64,000 nt of DNA from Natronobiforma cellulositropha (GTDB taxonomy: Archaea > Halobacteriota > Halobacteria > Halobacteriales > Natrialbaceae): assembly GCF_025629245.1 (NCBI RefSeq), contig NZ_JANZXN010000019.1:1-64000 (forward strand), read 5' to 3'. Positions 27,115 to 35,693 of the stretch are shown here, in pieces. The position numbers and the translations under genes are program-made. Position 1 is the stretch's first letter; every line of letters begins with the position of its first letter. Below the pieces are notes generated by a model, which saw only the letters and a list, made by a program, of their open reading frames with translations, had not been told where the DNA came from and ran no database searches.

Positions 27115-28284
27115 TCACGAGTCGTCGGCCGCCGGAAGCGTAAACGAGACCGTCGTCCCCTCACCGGGTATCGACTCGAGCCAGATCGTCCCCCCGTGGC
27201 GTTCGACGACGCGTTTACACAGGGCGAGACCGATGCCCGTCCCCGGCTGTTCCTCCTGCGTGTGCAGGCGTTCGAACACGCCGAAGACGCGCTCGTGGGC
27301 CTCCGGATCGATGCCGACGCCCGCGTCACTGACCGAAACCGTCCACATCGAGTCCTCCGGTTCGGCGGAGACACGCACCCGCGGTGGAGCGTCACCGCTG
27401 TAGGAGATCGCGTTCGAGAGCAGGTTCTGAAACACCTGCCGTAACTGACGGGCGTCGCCGTAGACGTGCGGTAAGTCGTCGACGGTGAGCGCGGCCTCAC
27501 TCGCATGAATCGACAGTTCGAGGTCCTTCCGTACGTCCGCGAGGAGCGTCTCGAGGTCGACCGGTTCGAACGCGTTCCCACGCGTCTCGACGCGCGAGTA
27601 CTCGAGGAGCGCGTCGACCATCTCACGCATCCGTTCGGCCCCATCGACGGCGAACGCGACGTACTCGAGGGCGGTCTCGTCGAGGTCGTCCCCGTACTGG
27701 CGCTCGAGCAAGCCGAGGTAGCTCGAGACCATCCGCAACGGCTCCTGGAGGTCGTGGCTGGCGGCGTAGGCGAACTGCTCGAGACGCTCGTTCGACGCCT
27801 CGAGTTCCGAGACGGCCGTCTCGAGGTCCGCCCGCGCCGCCTCGAGTTCGGCGTTCCTGCGCTCGAGTTCGCGCTCGCGAGTCTTCGCGCGGGCGTTCTG
27901 CGTCCCGACGCCGAACCCGGCGACGGTACTCAGCGCCGTGAGGATGAGCACCGTCTGGAACGACCCGGCGAGCGTCGCATCCGGCTGGACGTGATACAGC
28001 CCGAGGAGACCACACATGAGAGCGAACGCGAGGAGACACCACCGGGCGACGTCCACGGAGAAGGCATCGTGGACGCCGAGCGCCGGCAGTCGACGGCCAC
28101 CGTAGACGAGACTCACCCCCGGCCCGCCGATGAGCGCGAAGACGATAGCCGCACTCACCGGGGAGACGCCGGCGGCTAGCTGTCCGCTGACCCACCAGAC
28201 GGCGATGGCCACGTACACCACCCCGAGCGCGACGACGACGCGTTGCCCGCCGAGGCGCTCGAGCGGGCGAGACCCGGTTTCCAT
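27115..28284 (-). CDS. Membrane sensor histidine kinase
   Basis: A 389-aa kinase. Four membrane helices lie in the first 130 residues, followed by a coiled coil (about 133-170, RELERRNAELEAARADLE). The dimerisation and phosphoacceptor motif is FAYAASHDLQEPLRMV with His177. The catalytic domain has the N-box QVFQNLLSNAISYS, G1 DAGVGID and G2 GTGIGLALCKRVVERHGG. No PAS domain is present, so the signal is sensed by the membrane part. No response regulator is adjacent. Convergent with the pilus operon at eight bases. Start METGSRPLER at 28284. Confidence 0.9.
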   Translation of the reverse strand: METGSRPLERLGGQRVVVALGVVYVAIAVWWVSGQLAAGVSPVSAAIVFALIGGPGVSLVYGGRRLPALGVHDAFSVDVARWCLLAFALMCGLLGLYHVQPDATLAGSFQTVLILTALSTVAGFGVGTQNARAKTRERELERRNAELEAARADLETAVSELEASNERLEQFAYAASHDLQEPLRMVSSYLGLLERQYGDDLDETALEYVAFAVDGAERMREMVDALLEYSRVETRGNAFEPVDLETLLADVRKDLELSIHASEAALTVDDLPHVYGDARQLRQVFQNLLSNAISYSGDAPPRVRVSAEPEDSMWTVSVSDAGVGIDPEAHERVFGVFERLHTQEEQPGTGIGLALCKRVVERHGGTIWLESIPGEGTTVSFTLPAADDS

Positions 28285-28374
28285 CCGTACAACGAACGCG
28301 CTCGAGACACAATCGTGTTGCGCTCGCGCGCGTTCAGCAATCCTTTTTCGGCGTGCGCACACAGAGAGCCACCA

Positions 28375-29052
28375 ATGGACGACCGGCCCGACGGAGACCC
28401 GTCGCGAACCGCCAGGACGGCCGCGGTGAAAGCGACCTACGAGCGCATCGCCACCCACTTCGCTGCCACGCGCGAGTACGCCTGGCCGGAGGTCAAGTCG
28501 TTCGTCGCCGACTGCCCGCCGGGCCGGGTCGGTCTCGACCTCGGCTGTGGAAACTGCCGCCACGCCGAACTCCTCGCGACCCGCACCGACCGCGTCGTCG
28601 GTCTCGACCTCAGCCGCGGCCTCTTAGCGACCGGCCGCACCCGCGCACGCGAACGCGGCTTCGACGACCAGCTCGACCTCCTCGAGGGCGACGCCGCTAC
28701 ACTGCCGCTCGCGAGCGACACCATCGACCTCGCCGTCTACGTCGCCACACTCCACCACCTGCCCACCCGAGAGACCCGCATCGCCAGCCTCGCCGCCCTC
28801 GAGCGCGTCCTCGCCCCCGGCGGCCGCGCACTCGTCAGCGCCTGGAGCACCGCCCACCCGACCTTCGACGGCCACGACGAGGGTTTCGACACCACCGTCG
28901 ACTGGACCCTCCCCGGCGGCGACCCCGTCGCACGCTTCTACCACATCTACGACCCCGACGAGTTCGACGCCGACCTCGAGCAGAGCGGTCTCTCGGTACG
29001 GGAGTGTACGGTCTCGAGCGGGAACTGTTACGCCGTCGTCGAGAGCCGGTGA
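28375..29052 (+). CDS. SAM-dependent methyltransferase (Trm9/ALKBH8-like)
   Basis: A class I methyltransferase of 225 aa. Motif I is GLDLGCGNCRHAELLA, motif II/III has LEGDAATLPLASDTIDLAVY, followed by ATLHHLPTRETRIASLAALE and PGGRALVSAWS. The start region (TYERIATHFAATREYAWPEV) resembles the tRNA uridine methyltransferase Trm9/ALKBH8 group, so modification of the wobble uridine of tRNA is a reasonable guess. ATG at 28375. Divergent from the histidine kinase gene across about 90 bases. Confidence 0.8.
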   Translation: MDDRPDGDPSRTARTAAVKATYERIATHFAATREYAWPEVKSFVADCPPGRVGLDLGCGNCRHAELLATRTDRVVGLDLSRGLLATGRTRARERGFDDQLDLLEGDAATLPLASDTIDLAVYVATLHHLPTRETRIASLAALERVLAPGGRALVSAWSTAHPTFDGHDEGFDTTVDWTLPGGDPVARFYHIYDPDEFDADLEQSGLSVRECTVSSGNCYAVVESR

Positions 29053-29121
29053 GGTGTGTGCGTGCGTACACTCGAGTTTCTGTATCCGTGACGAGGTCGT
29101 GCAGTTCGTCACTACGACCAC

Positions 29122-29205
29122 GGGATTTGAACCCGACTGCGAGACGGTCCTGCTCACCTCGCTCCGCTCGGTTGCGTGGGCTGCGACTCGCGTAATTCAA
29201 ATCCC
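29122..29205. repeat. 84-bp repeat, copy 1 (left border of copper islet)
   Basis: An 84-base segment that starts GGGATTTGAACCCGACTGCG and ends TAATTCAAATCCC, with ends forming a 10-base inverted repeat (GGGATTTGAA / TTCAAATCCC). It matches the segment at 32470-32553 with only three differences. The ends copy the T-arm of the tRNA-Gly at 32597-32666. It is best read as an attachment-type repeat at one border of an integrated islet. Confidence 0.8.
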
Positions 29206-29225
29206 GGGCCATGAGCCTGGAAGGC
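29203..29225 (-). pseudogene. tRNA-Gly fragment abutting the 84-bp repeat
   Basis: The minus strand reads GCCTTCCAGGCTCATGGCCC, which matches the anticodon arm to T-arm part of the intact tRNA-Gly (UCC) at 32597-32666 except for one base. The sequence then runs into the 84-bp repeat, and no acceptor stem can be formed. It is a broken copy left by recombination within the tRNA gene. Confidence 0.6.
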
Positions 29226-29372
29226 AGCAGGACGCTCTGACGCAGATTTCGTGTCTCAGATGCCTTCACAGCGCAATTTGGCGTGGTTCCGTGGTTCCCG
29301 CCTCAGTAATCGCTAATCGCGGGGAAAATAGCGACACTACCCGTGTCGGTGTGGTTGTTTTCCCAACAAGAA

Positions 29373-29714
29373 TTACAGATCTCGTCGGAGGCGTTCGCGC
29401 CGTTCTTCGAACTCTTCGTCCGATAGATCGCCGCGGGCGTAGGCGGTCCGAAGTTCCGCAAGAGCAGGGTCTGTCTGGCGTTCGCTCGACCGGCGAAGTG
29501 CTTGATACAACAGGTACCCGATCCCAAGAACCACGAGTGACGGTGCAATAGACATGATCAGCCACATCCACGTTGTTCCCGTTCCGTTCCACATGTGACC
29601 CCACCCCCAGACACCCATCAGCGGTATCATGAGCGCCATCATGAGGAATGGGAAGAGGAGAATCACAGCGATCACGATTAGAAGCGTTCGGACTAAGGAG
29701 TCGTCAGCGGCCAT
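29373..29714 (-). CDS. Small membrane protein with C-terminal SHOCT domain
   Basis: A 113-aa protein with two membrane helices (about 6-35 and 48-72) joined by a Trp/Gly-rich loop (GVWGWGHMWNGTGTTWMW). The C-terminal helix pair DPALAELRTAYARGDLSDEE followed by FEERRERLRRDL is a classical SHOCT motif. It lies downstream of the copper ATPase gene on the same strand (97-base gap) and may act with it, but its partner is unknown. The start MAADDSLVR was preferred over a longer reading. Confidence 0.8.
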   Translation of the reverse strand: MAADDSLVRTLLIVIAVILLFPFLMMALMIPLMGVWGWGHMWNGTGTTWMWLIMSIAPSLVVLGIGYLLYQALRRSSERQTDPALAELRTAYARGDLSDEEFEERRERLRRDL

Positions 29715-29811
29715 AATACGAAACACCACGTTTCGAGTCTTGAACACTGGGGTAATTCCCGCTGTTGAAATCTGGGCTTGCCAAACTGTGTGGATTTGTT
29801 ATCTGATTGCT

Positions 29812-32088
29812 TCAAACGCTGAGATCGGCACGGCGTAGCAGCTGTGCATTGATCGCGACGATTACCGTACTTACAGACATGAGAACAGCACCGACTGCTG
29901 GCGAGAGTAAGATTCCAATTGGTGCGAGAACGCCCGCTGCGAGTGGGAGTGCAAACACGTTGTAACCAGCTGCCCACACGAGATTCTCCTGCATCTTTCG
30001 GTAGCTCTTCCGGCTCAATCGGACGAGATGGGCAACGTCTCGCGGATCGTTCTCGACGAGGACGACATCGGCGGACTCCACGGCGACGTCGGTTCCCGAG
30101 CCAATAGCAATCCCGACGTCAGACCGTGTTAGTGCAGGTGCATCGTTCACTCCGTCGCCGACCATTGCTACCAGTTTGCCCTGTTCTTGTAGTTCGATGA
30201 TTTTCTTGTCCTTGTCTTCTGGAAGGACTTCAGCGAAGTACGTATCAATAGTGAGTTCTTCGGAGACGGCACGAGCGACATCCTCGGAGTCCCCGGTGAG
30301 CATCGCAACTTCGACATTCATCCCGTGGAGAGCGTCGATCGCCTCAAAGCTCTCGTCGCGAATCACGTCTGCGAGTGCAACTGCCCCTACCACATCGCCG
30401 TTTCGAATCAAATACACGACGCCCTGTCCGCGAGAACCAGCCTCATCGGCGAACGCTTCGAGATCAGCAGTAGGTTCAACGTTGAGGTGGCGGAGAAGGT
30501 TTGGACCGCCGACGTGGACCGTTTCACTATCTCGATCCTGATCACCGTCCACACCAGAGGTGGCAGCAGCATCTACTTCAACAGTTGCACGAACTCCGCG
30601 GCCTCCAAGCGCCTCGAATTCGCGTACACTCGGAACGGTGAGTCCACGGTCATCTGCTTCTTCGCGGATCGCCTCCGCGATCATGTGTTCGGAATCGCCT
30701 TCGGCAGCGGCCATCACTGCCAACAGCTCGTTTTCGTTCCAGCCATCCGTCGTGGTGACATCGACGACTCCCTGTTCACCTTTCGTGAGAGTGCCAGTCT
30801 TATCGAAGACGATCGTATCGAGATTGCGGGCTTCCTCCATAGCGATCCGGTCGCGGATGAGCATCCCGTTTCGCGCCGCCATCGTCGTATTGATGGCGAC
30901 AACTAAGGGAACAGCGAGCCCCAGTGCGTGTGGGCAGGCAATCACCAAGACCGTAACGACCCGCTCAACGACCCCCAACCCAAAACCGATGGCGACTGTC
31001 CATGCGATAGCGGTGATAGCTGCCACACCAATCGCGGCATAGAACAACCAACCCGCCGCTCGGTCGGCGAGAACCTGGGTTCGAGATCGACTCTGTTGTG
31101 CCTCTTCGACCAAACGCATGATCCCCGAGAGGGTCGTCTCCTCACCCGTCGCAGTAACGCGAACACGGAGACTGCCATCACGGTTTGTTGTCCCACCGAT
31201 TACCTCGTCACCGGGTTCCTTCTTGACGGGTTGTGATTCGCCCGTGATCATCGCCTCGTTGACGTTCGATTCCCCCTCTTCAACGATACCGTCGGCGGGA
31301 ACGTTCGCTCCAGGTCGAACGAGGACGAGGTCGTCTCCCGCGAGATCGTCAACACGAACCTCTTCGACATCTCCGCGGTCGGTAATCCGCTCGGCAGTAT
31401 CCGGCATCAACTCGGCGAGTTCATCTAACGCTCCGGAGGCGCGCCGGACACTGCGCATTTCAATCCAGTGCCCGAGCAGAAAAATGACGATCAACGTGAC
31501 GAGTTCCCAGAACAGTGGCTCCCCGATGCCGAAGCCGACCGCGGCGATGCTGTAAACGAAGGCAACGGTGATCGCCAGCGAGATCAACAACATCATTCCC
31601 GGCTCGCGGTTGCGCGCCTCGACAGCACCCATCCGCAGGAACGGGACGCCACCATAGATGAACACGACGGCTCCGAGGATTGGCGCGATGAACTCGCTAC
31701 CGGGGAACGCTACTGCTGTATAGCCAAACCACTCCTGAAGCATCTCGCTGTAGTAAAGAACTGGAAGTGAGAGGACGAAGCAGACGACAAAACGCTGCTT
31801 GAACATCTCCTCGTGACCCGCGTGGTCAACGTGAGCCTCGTGATCGTGACTTGCGTGACCATCATGCGCATGGTCGGAAGGTTCGTGGTGTTCTTCCACC
31901 TGCCGATCGTGATCTCGGTCCCGATGGTCGTGGTGGTCTGACAGTTCGTCAACTTCCTCGGCCCTCTCGGCAGTCAACCCGCATACTCGACAGCACGGAC
32001 AATCGCGATCAGTTGGTTTCCTGTCTCGTGTTTGCTCGTCGTGGATGTGATCCGAATCGGGCGTGTCCGCCGAGTTATATTGTGACAT
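29812..32088 (-). CDS. copB: Copper-transporting P1B-type ATPase, CopB-like
   Basis: Heavy-metal-exporting P-type ATPase (758 aa). The N-terminus is His- and Asp-rich (residues 52-92, repeated DH and HD pairs) with CPCC and CRVC before it, in place of a CXXC ferredoxin-like domain. The metal-site helix contains CPH (385-387), the CopB-type variant of CPC. TGES is at 282-285 and the phosphorylated Asp429 lies in DKTGT. The C-terminal helices end the pump. The composition is AT-richer than the neighbours and no CTCGAG was seen. Start at ATG 32088 (MSQYNSAD); a GTG seven codons upstream is possible. Confidence 0.92.
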   Translation of the reverse strand: MSQYNSADTPDSDHIHDEQTRDRKPTDRDCPCCRVCGLTAERAEEVDELSDHHDHRDRDHDRQVEEHHEPSDHAHDGHASHDHEAHVDHAGHEEMFKQRFVVCFVLSLPVLYYSEMLQEWFGYTAVAFPGSEFIAPILGAVVFIYGGVPFLRMGAVEARNREPGMMLLISLAITVAFVYSIAAVGFGIGEPLFWELVTLIVIFLLGHWIEMRSVRRASGALDELAELMPDTAERITDRGDVEEVRVDDLAGDDLVLVRPGANVPADGIVEEGESNVNEAMITGESQPVKKEPGDEVIGGTTNRDGSLRVRVTATGEETTLSGIMRLVEEAQQSRSRTQVLADRAAGWLFYAAIGVAAITAIAWTVAIGFGLGVVERVVTVLVIACPHALGLAVPLVVAINTTMAARNGMLIRDRIAMEEARNLDTIVFDKTGTLTKGEQGVVDVTTTDGWNENELLAVMAAAEGDSEHMIAEAIREEADDRGLTVPSVREFEALGGRGVRATVEVDAAATSGVDGDQDRDSETVHVGGPNLLRHLNVEPTADLEAFADEAGSRGQGVVYLIRNGDVVGAVALADVIRDESFEAIDALHGMNVEVAMLTGDSEDVARAVSEELTIDTYFAEVLPEDKDKKIIELQEQGKLVAMVGDGVNDAPALTRSDVGIAIGSGTDVAVESADVVLVENDPRDVAHLVRLSRKSYRKMQENLVWAAGYNVFALPLAAGVLAPIGILLSPAVGAVLMSVSTVIVAINAQLLRRADLSV

Positions 32089-32205
32089 GAGTATGCACCT
32101 TTGTCGCACCCACGTTCGTGATCCATCCAGTTCATCAGTGAGAGACGATCACAGGAATCAATCGAGTGCGCTAGTGTCTGTCTTTGTTGTTCTCTATACA
32201 AACAC

Positions 32206-32403
32206 CTAATAATTAGGGGACTTTGGCTTTGGCGAATCGACATACTGCGTCGGGATGTGGTATTTGGCCGTCTTCCTGATATCAGTCAATCCGTTCGTCA
32301 CTTCCGGGTCCTCGAGCGTGCAGTAACGATCGTTCAAGCGTGACGCCTCGAGCGACGTGACTCTCAGCGGCGAGTCGATGCCATATCGGTACCACAGCGG
32401 TAT
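32206..32403 (-). pseudogene. C-terminal fragment of an unknown protein, copy B
   Basis: A frame of 65 codons open to its TAG, with no start codon and an in-frame TGA immediately before it. It encodes IPLWYRYGIDSPLRVTSLEA, then RLNDRYCTLEDPEVTNGLTD and ends HIPTQYVDSPKPKSPNY. The same peptide, in a decayed form, is found at 912-1034 next to the potassium channel gene. I do not recognise the family. Its position between the copper ATPase and the tRNA repeats marks an island border. Confidence 0.6.
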
Positions 32404-32405
32404 AC

Positions 32406-32415
32406 TTCAAATCCC
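32406..32415. repeat. TTCAAATCCC, T-arm copy
   Basis: A ten-base copy of the T-arm part of tRNA-Gly, forming an inverted pair with GGGATTTGAA at 32470-32479. The same pairing recurs at 32544-32553 and 32607-32616. The two spacers each contain a hairpin of different sequence, so the whole 32406-32616 stretch is a tandem pair of similar modules. Confidence 0.6.
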
Positions 32416-32426
32416 TCTGTTCGATA

Positions 32427-32456
32427 TTTCACGCTCGCGAAGTTGCTCGCGTGAAA
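32427..32456 (-). terminator. Hairpin after the tRNA 3'-end copy (TTTCACGC/GCGTGAAA)
   Basis: Perfect eight-base arms (32427-32434 and 32449-32456) around a 14-base loop. The position after the second tRNA 3'-end copy equals that of the hairpin at 32562-32596 after the intact tRNA. It may be a remnant of the terminator of a lost tRNA. Confidence 0.4.
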
Positions 32457-32469
32457 ATATGCGCGGACC

Positions 32470-32553
32470 GGGATTTGAACCCGACTGCGAGACGGTCCTG
32501 CTCACCTCGCTGCGCTCGGTTGTGCGGGCTGCGACTCGCGTAATTCAAATCCC
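32470..32553. repeat. 84-bp repeat, copy 2 (right border of copper islet)
   Basis: It matches copy 1 at 29122-29205 in length and differs at three positions. It is joined on its left to GCGCGGACC, the complement of the tRNA-Gly 3' end, and on its right to a hairpin preceding the intact tRNA. The 3264 bases between the two copies hold the copper ATPase and the SHOCT gene and no integrase. Confidence 0.8.
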
Positions 32554-32561
32554 TTTTGAGA

Positions 32562-32596
32562 TTTCTGCTGCTCGCGGTGTTGCTCGCAGCAGAAAT
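32562..32596 (-). terminator. Hairpin just downstream of tRNA-Gly (TTTCTGCTGC/GCAGCAGAAA)
   Basis: Perfect ten-base arms at 32562-32571 and 32587-32596, beginning one base after the tRNA discriminator base on the minus strand. It is well placed to end or process the tRNA transcript. It has no T-run on the far side. Confidence 0.5.
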
Positions 32597-32666
32597 GCGC
32601 GGACCGGGATTTGAACCCGGGCCATGAGCTTGGAAGGCTCAGGTCCTGCCACTAGACCATCCACGC
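32597..32666 (-). tRNA. trnG: tRNA-Gly (anticodon UCC)
   Basis: Minus strand: GCGTGGA pairs with TCCGCGC as the seven-base acceptor stem (one G-U), the D-stem is GTCT/GGAC, the anticodon stem is TGAGC/GCTCA enclosing CTTCCAA (anticodon TCC), and the T-stem/loop is CCGGGTTCAAATCCCGG. The discriminator is A. CCA is not encoded. The 3' half is copied in the two 84-bp repeats. Confidence 0.93.
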
Positions 32667-32787
32667 GCAACCATCGGTTTGGTGTCCAGGTTTAAGGCGC
32701 TTGCTCTTTCCGCCGGTACTTAGGGGCGACGCCCTCGAGCGATCTCGAGCGTCACCCACCCGACCTCGCCGAGCGCGCCACGAAGCC

Positions 32788-33228
32788 CTACTCACTCATC
32801 CGCCTCGAGTAATCCCATCCGGAGACGACCGCTGGCTCGATGGTGATCGACACCTCCGAACGCGACGGGTCGAGTAAGCGCTCGGCCAGCGGCGCGTCGG
32901 TCGTCCCGAGGTAACGCTCGAGGAGGTCACGGAGGAGGGCCTTCTCCGGGTCGGGGGCGAGCGTCGCCGTCCCGTTGCCCCGGACGCCCCGGTAGGGCGG
33001 ATCGTTGGTCGACACCTCGAAGCCGACGTGGGGATCCGACTCGAGGAAGGTCACGAGGTCCGACTCGGCCGCGGTCGCACACTGGAGGCTGCCATCGGTG
33101 TAGCGAAACCAGAGCGAGACGATCCAGGCGGTGTCCGCGGGCGTTCGACAGGCGAGTCTGAGCGGGACGGCCGTCGACTCGAGGAAGCGCTCGACGCGCT
33201 CGGCCGGGAGTGAGCCAGCGACGCGCAT
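32788..33228 (-). CDS. Pyridoxamine 5'-phosphate oxidase-family (FMN-binding split barrel) protein
   Basis: A 146-aa split-barrel protein. It has the RLACRTPADTAWIVSLWFRY strand pair and LQCATAAESDLVTFLESDPH, followed by GFEVSTNDPPYRGVRGNGTA, which are the recognisable marks of the PPOX class of flavin-binding proteins. The substrate is unknown; such proteins may reduce or bind F420 or FMN. It lies one base after the preceding membrane protein gene, so they are co-transcribed. Confidence 0.8.
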   Translation of the reverse strand: MRVAGSLPAERVERFLESTAVPLRLACRTPADTAWIVSLWFRYTDGSLQCATAAESDLVTFLESDPHVGFEVSTNDPPYRGVRGNGTATLAPDPEKALLRDLLERYLGTTDAPLAERLLDPSRSEVSITIEPAVVSGWDYSRRMSE

Positions 33229-33229
33229 C

Positions 33230-33778
33230 TCACTCCTCGAGCGGGTCGTCAGTCTGGCGGGCGGTCAGGTCGGCGACGGTCCCGAAGACGAGACCGAGGA
33301 CGATGCCGAAGACGGCGTGGCCCGCGAGCGTCTCGACGGCGGCACCGGGGAACTCTGCGGCCTCGCCGCCGACGGCGCCCGCCCAGGCGGGGAGCAACAG
33401 CAGCGGGAGGATCGCCCAGACGGCGAGACCGTAGGCGAAGCCCGCCCCGGCGAGGCGGAGGGTGAGCGAGGCACCGGCGATCGGGTCGGTCTCGACGGGC
33501 GAGCGCAGCGCGCCGAGGACGACCGACCGCGTGACGATGAAGCCGAAGATGACGCCGAGGACCGCCCCGTGGGCGGTGTGGATCGCCCAGCCGATGGAGC
33601 CACCTTCGTCGAAGCCGTAGATCGAGGGGATCACCACCTCGACGACCTCGGGGTCGACGAACCAGACGAGGAGACCGAAGGCGAGCGCGCCGAGGGCCCC
33701 GCCGATGGCCCCGCCGAGTACCCAGCCAGCGACGCCCCCGACACCGAACTCCGTCGACACCTCTGACTCGCCACTCAT
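33230..33778 (-). CDS. Haloarchaeal integral membrane protein, unknown
   Basis: A 182-aa protein with four to five Gly/Ala-rich hydrophobic segments (about 15-40, 60-85, 105-130 and 145-170) and an acidic N-terminus. The segments show pseudo-repeats (GWVLGGAIGGALGAL and GAVLGVIFGFIVT), which suggests an internal duplication. No functional motif is seen. It is the first gene of a two-gene operon with the FMN-type protein. Confidence 0.65.
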   Translation of the reverse strand: MSGESEVSTEFGVGGVAGWVLGGAIGGALGALAFGLLVWFVDPEVVEVVIPSIYGFDEGGSIGWAIHTAHGAVLGVIFGFIVTRSVVLGALRSPVETDPIAGASLTLRLAGAGFAYGLAVWAILPLLLLPAWAGAVGGEAAEFPGAAVETLAGHAVFGIVLGLVFGTVADLTARQTDDPLEE

Positions 33779-33903
33779 AGCCCCTCCCTACCACGGAGCG
33801 CGCCAAAAGCCTTGGTCACACCTGCGGCGCGTGCGAGAGACACCGCTGTCGGGTCCTGCGCGGAATCCGGACGGCTTTGGGCGTCGAAACCCAACCGTCC
33901 CAC

Positions 33904-34608
33904 GTGAGCGCACCAGACCCCGAGAAACTCGAGTTCGTCGTACTCGGCTGGCCACCCGACGGGCCGAAGCTCAGACTCGACTACGAACGCTTCAGCTACG
34001 CCGGGAAGTTCGTCATGACGAGTACGGGGAAGGCCGTCGCTCGAGTCGCGAGCGCCGAGGCGTCGGCCGAGCGCACCACCGGGGGAGCGGAACGTGCCCG
34101 GTCCACCCACGGCGACTCGAGTGGCCACTCCGCCGAGGGCTCGCGTACCCCACTTCTCGAGGACGACTCGATCGTCGCGGCGGTCGCGTTCAACGAGGAC
34201 CGGACGGACGAGCGGACGCTCTGGCTGCGCTACATTACCGTCAGGCGCGACCTGCGTGGGGAGGGAATCGGTCCCCGATTGGTGAGTCTCGTACGCGAGC
34301 GCGCACTCGAGCGCGACTACGAGCGCGTCCGGATCGCGGTCAACAACCCGTTCGCCTACGAGGCACTCGCCCGGGCGGGCTTCGGCTACACCGGCGAAGA
34401 GACGGGACTCTCGGAGTTGGTCCTCGAGTACCCGCCCACGGCTGAGCGGGCCGACGCCTACTGGCGCGGGCTCGAGCGGTTTCGCGAGCGAGAGCTGACC
34501 GACGCGGAGCGTGAATTTCTCGCGGCGCGTCTCGAGCGAGGGCCGCCAGCCCGTCTCGGAGAGGCCCCAAAAAACGAGCCGAGAACTGTAGACGACGGCC
34601 GCGAGTAG
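33904..34608 (+). CDS. GNAT-family N-acetyltransferase
   Basis: A 234-aa acetyltransferase. The CoA-binding motif A is intact (RDLRGEGIGPRLVSLVRERA) with ITV before it and FAYEALARAGFGYTGEE as motif B. An Arg-rich, low-complexity insert of about 45 residues (about 45-90) is likely a flexible loop. The GTG at 33904 (VSAPDPEKLE) is chosen over the ATG at 33877 because it begins the conserved part. It is convergent with nothing and followed by fen1. Confidence 0.8.
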   Translation: MSAPDPEKLEFVVLGWPPDGPKLRLDYERFSYAGKFVMTSTGKAVARVASAEASAERTTGGAERARSTHGDSSGHSAEGSRTPLLEDDSIVAAVAFNEDRTDERTLWLRYITVRRDLRGEGIGPRLVSLVRERALERDYERVRIAVNNPFAYEALARAGFGYTGEETGLSELVLEYPPTAERADAYWRGLERFRERELTDAEREFLAARLERGPPARLGEAPKNEPRTVDDGRE

Positions 34609-34674
34609 CCCGCTTCTCACGGCCGCGGGCGTCGAATACCAACTATCAAATCCACCGCGGCCATACGGAGGGTG

Positions 34675-35655
34675 ATGGGAAACGCAGCACTGCGAGAGAT
34701 CGCCGTCATCGAGGAGGTGCCGTTCGAGGACCTCGGCGGATCGGTGGTCGCAGTCGACGCACACAACTGGCTCTACCGCTACCTGACGACGACTGTCAAG
34801 TGGACGGCGAGCGAGACCTACACCACCGCCGACGGTACCGAGGTCGCGAACCTGATCGGCATCGTCTCGGGGCTGGCGAAGTTCTTCGAACACGACCTGA
34901 CGCCGGTCATGGTCTTCGACGGCGGTCCCTCCGAACTCAAAGCCGACGAGATCGAATCCCGGCGTGAGCAGCGCGCCACCTACGAGGAACAGCTCGAGAC
35001 CGCGCGCGAGGAGGGCGACGCCGTCGCCATCGCCCAGCTCGAGTCGCGCACCCAGCGGCTGACGGAGACGATTCAGACGACGAGCCGCGAGCTGTTGGCG
35101 CTGCTCGACGTTCCCGTGGTCGAAGCGCCGGCCGAGGGCGAGGCGCAGGCGGCGCACATGGCCCGACGCGGTGACGCGGACTACGTCGGCTCCGAGGACT
35201 ACGACGCGTTGCTCTTCGGCGCGCCGGAGACGCTCCGACAGCTGACGAGCAGCGGGAACCCCGAGCGGATGTCGCTCGAGGCGACCCTCGAGAAACACGG
35301 CCTGACGCTCGAGGGGCTGATCGACGCGGCGATCATGATCGGGACGGACTTCAACCCCGGTATCTCCGGTGTGGGTCCGAAGACGGCGCTGAAAGCGATC
35401 GCCGAACACGGCGACCTCTGGAGTGCGCTCGAGGCGCGCGGTGAGCACGTCGAACACGGCGACCGGGTGCGCGAACTGTTCAGGAACCCGACCGTCACCG
35501 ACGAGTACGAGGTCGACACCCTGATCGACCCCGACATCGCGGCGGCGCGCGCCTACGTGGTCGACGAGTGGGGCGTCGACGAGGGCGAGGTGGCACGCGG
35601 GTTCGAGCGGATCGAAGCCAGCGTGGTCCAGACGGGGCTCGACCGCTGGTCCTGA
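34675..35655 (+). CDS. fen: Flap endonuclease 1
   Basis: Structure-specific nuclease of DNA replication and repair that removes 5' flaps. The N-terminal region carries [14 protein letters not shown] (metal Asp), [39 protein letters not shown] and the second acidic cluster [11 protein letters not shown], while [20 protein letters not shown] is the helix-hairpin-helix. The last residues QTGLDRWS form a PCNA-interacting box (Q..L..W). 326 aa is normal. Starts [10 protein letters not shown]. Confidence 0.96.
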   Translation: MGNAALREIAVIEEVPFEDLGGSVVAVDAHNWLYRYLTTTVKWTASETYTTADGTEVANLIGIVSGLAKFFEHDLTPVMVFDGGPSELKADEIESRREQRATYEEQLETAREEGDAVAIAQLESRTQRLTETIQTTSRELLALLDVPVVEAPAEGEAQAAHMARRGDADYVGSEDYDALLFGAPETLRQLTSSGNPERMSLEATLEKHGLTLEGLIDAAIMIGTDFNPGISGVGPKTALKAIAEHGDLWSALEARGEHVEHGDRVRELFRNPTVTDEYEVDTLIDPDIAAARAYVVDEWGVDEGEVARGFERIEASVVQTGLDRWS

Positions 35656-35693
35656 CTGTGCAACCGACGGTGGGCACAGTTTCTGAAAGCCGT

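Noticed and set aside
29122-29205. The 84-base block as a tRNA gene or intron
   Set aside because: No complete cloverleaf can be drawn; the T-arm copies at its ends are inverted relative to each other.
32597-32668. tRNA-Gly starting two bases earlier
   Set aside because: A start at 32668 leaves mismatches in the acceptor stem; a start at 32666 gives seven clean pairs.
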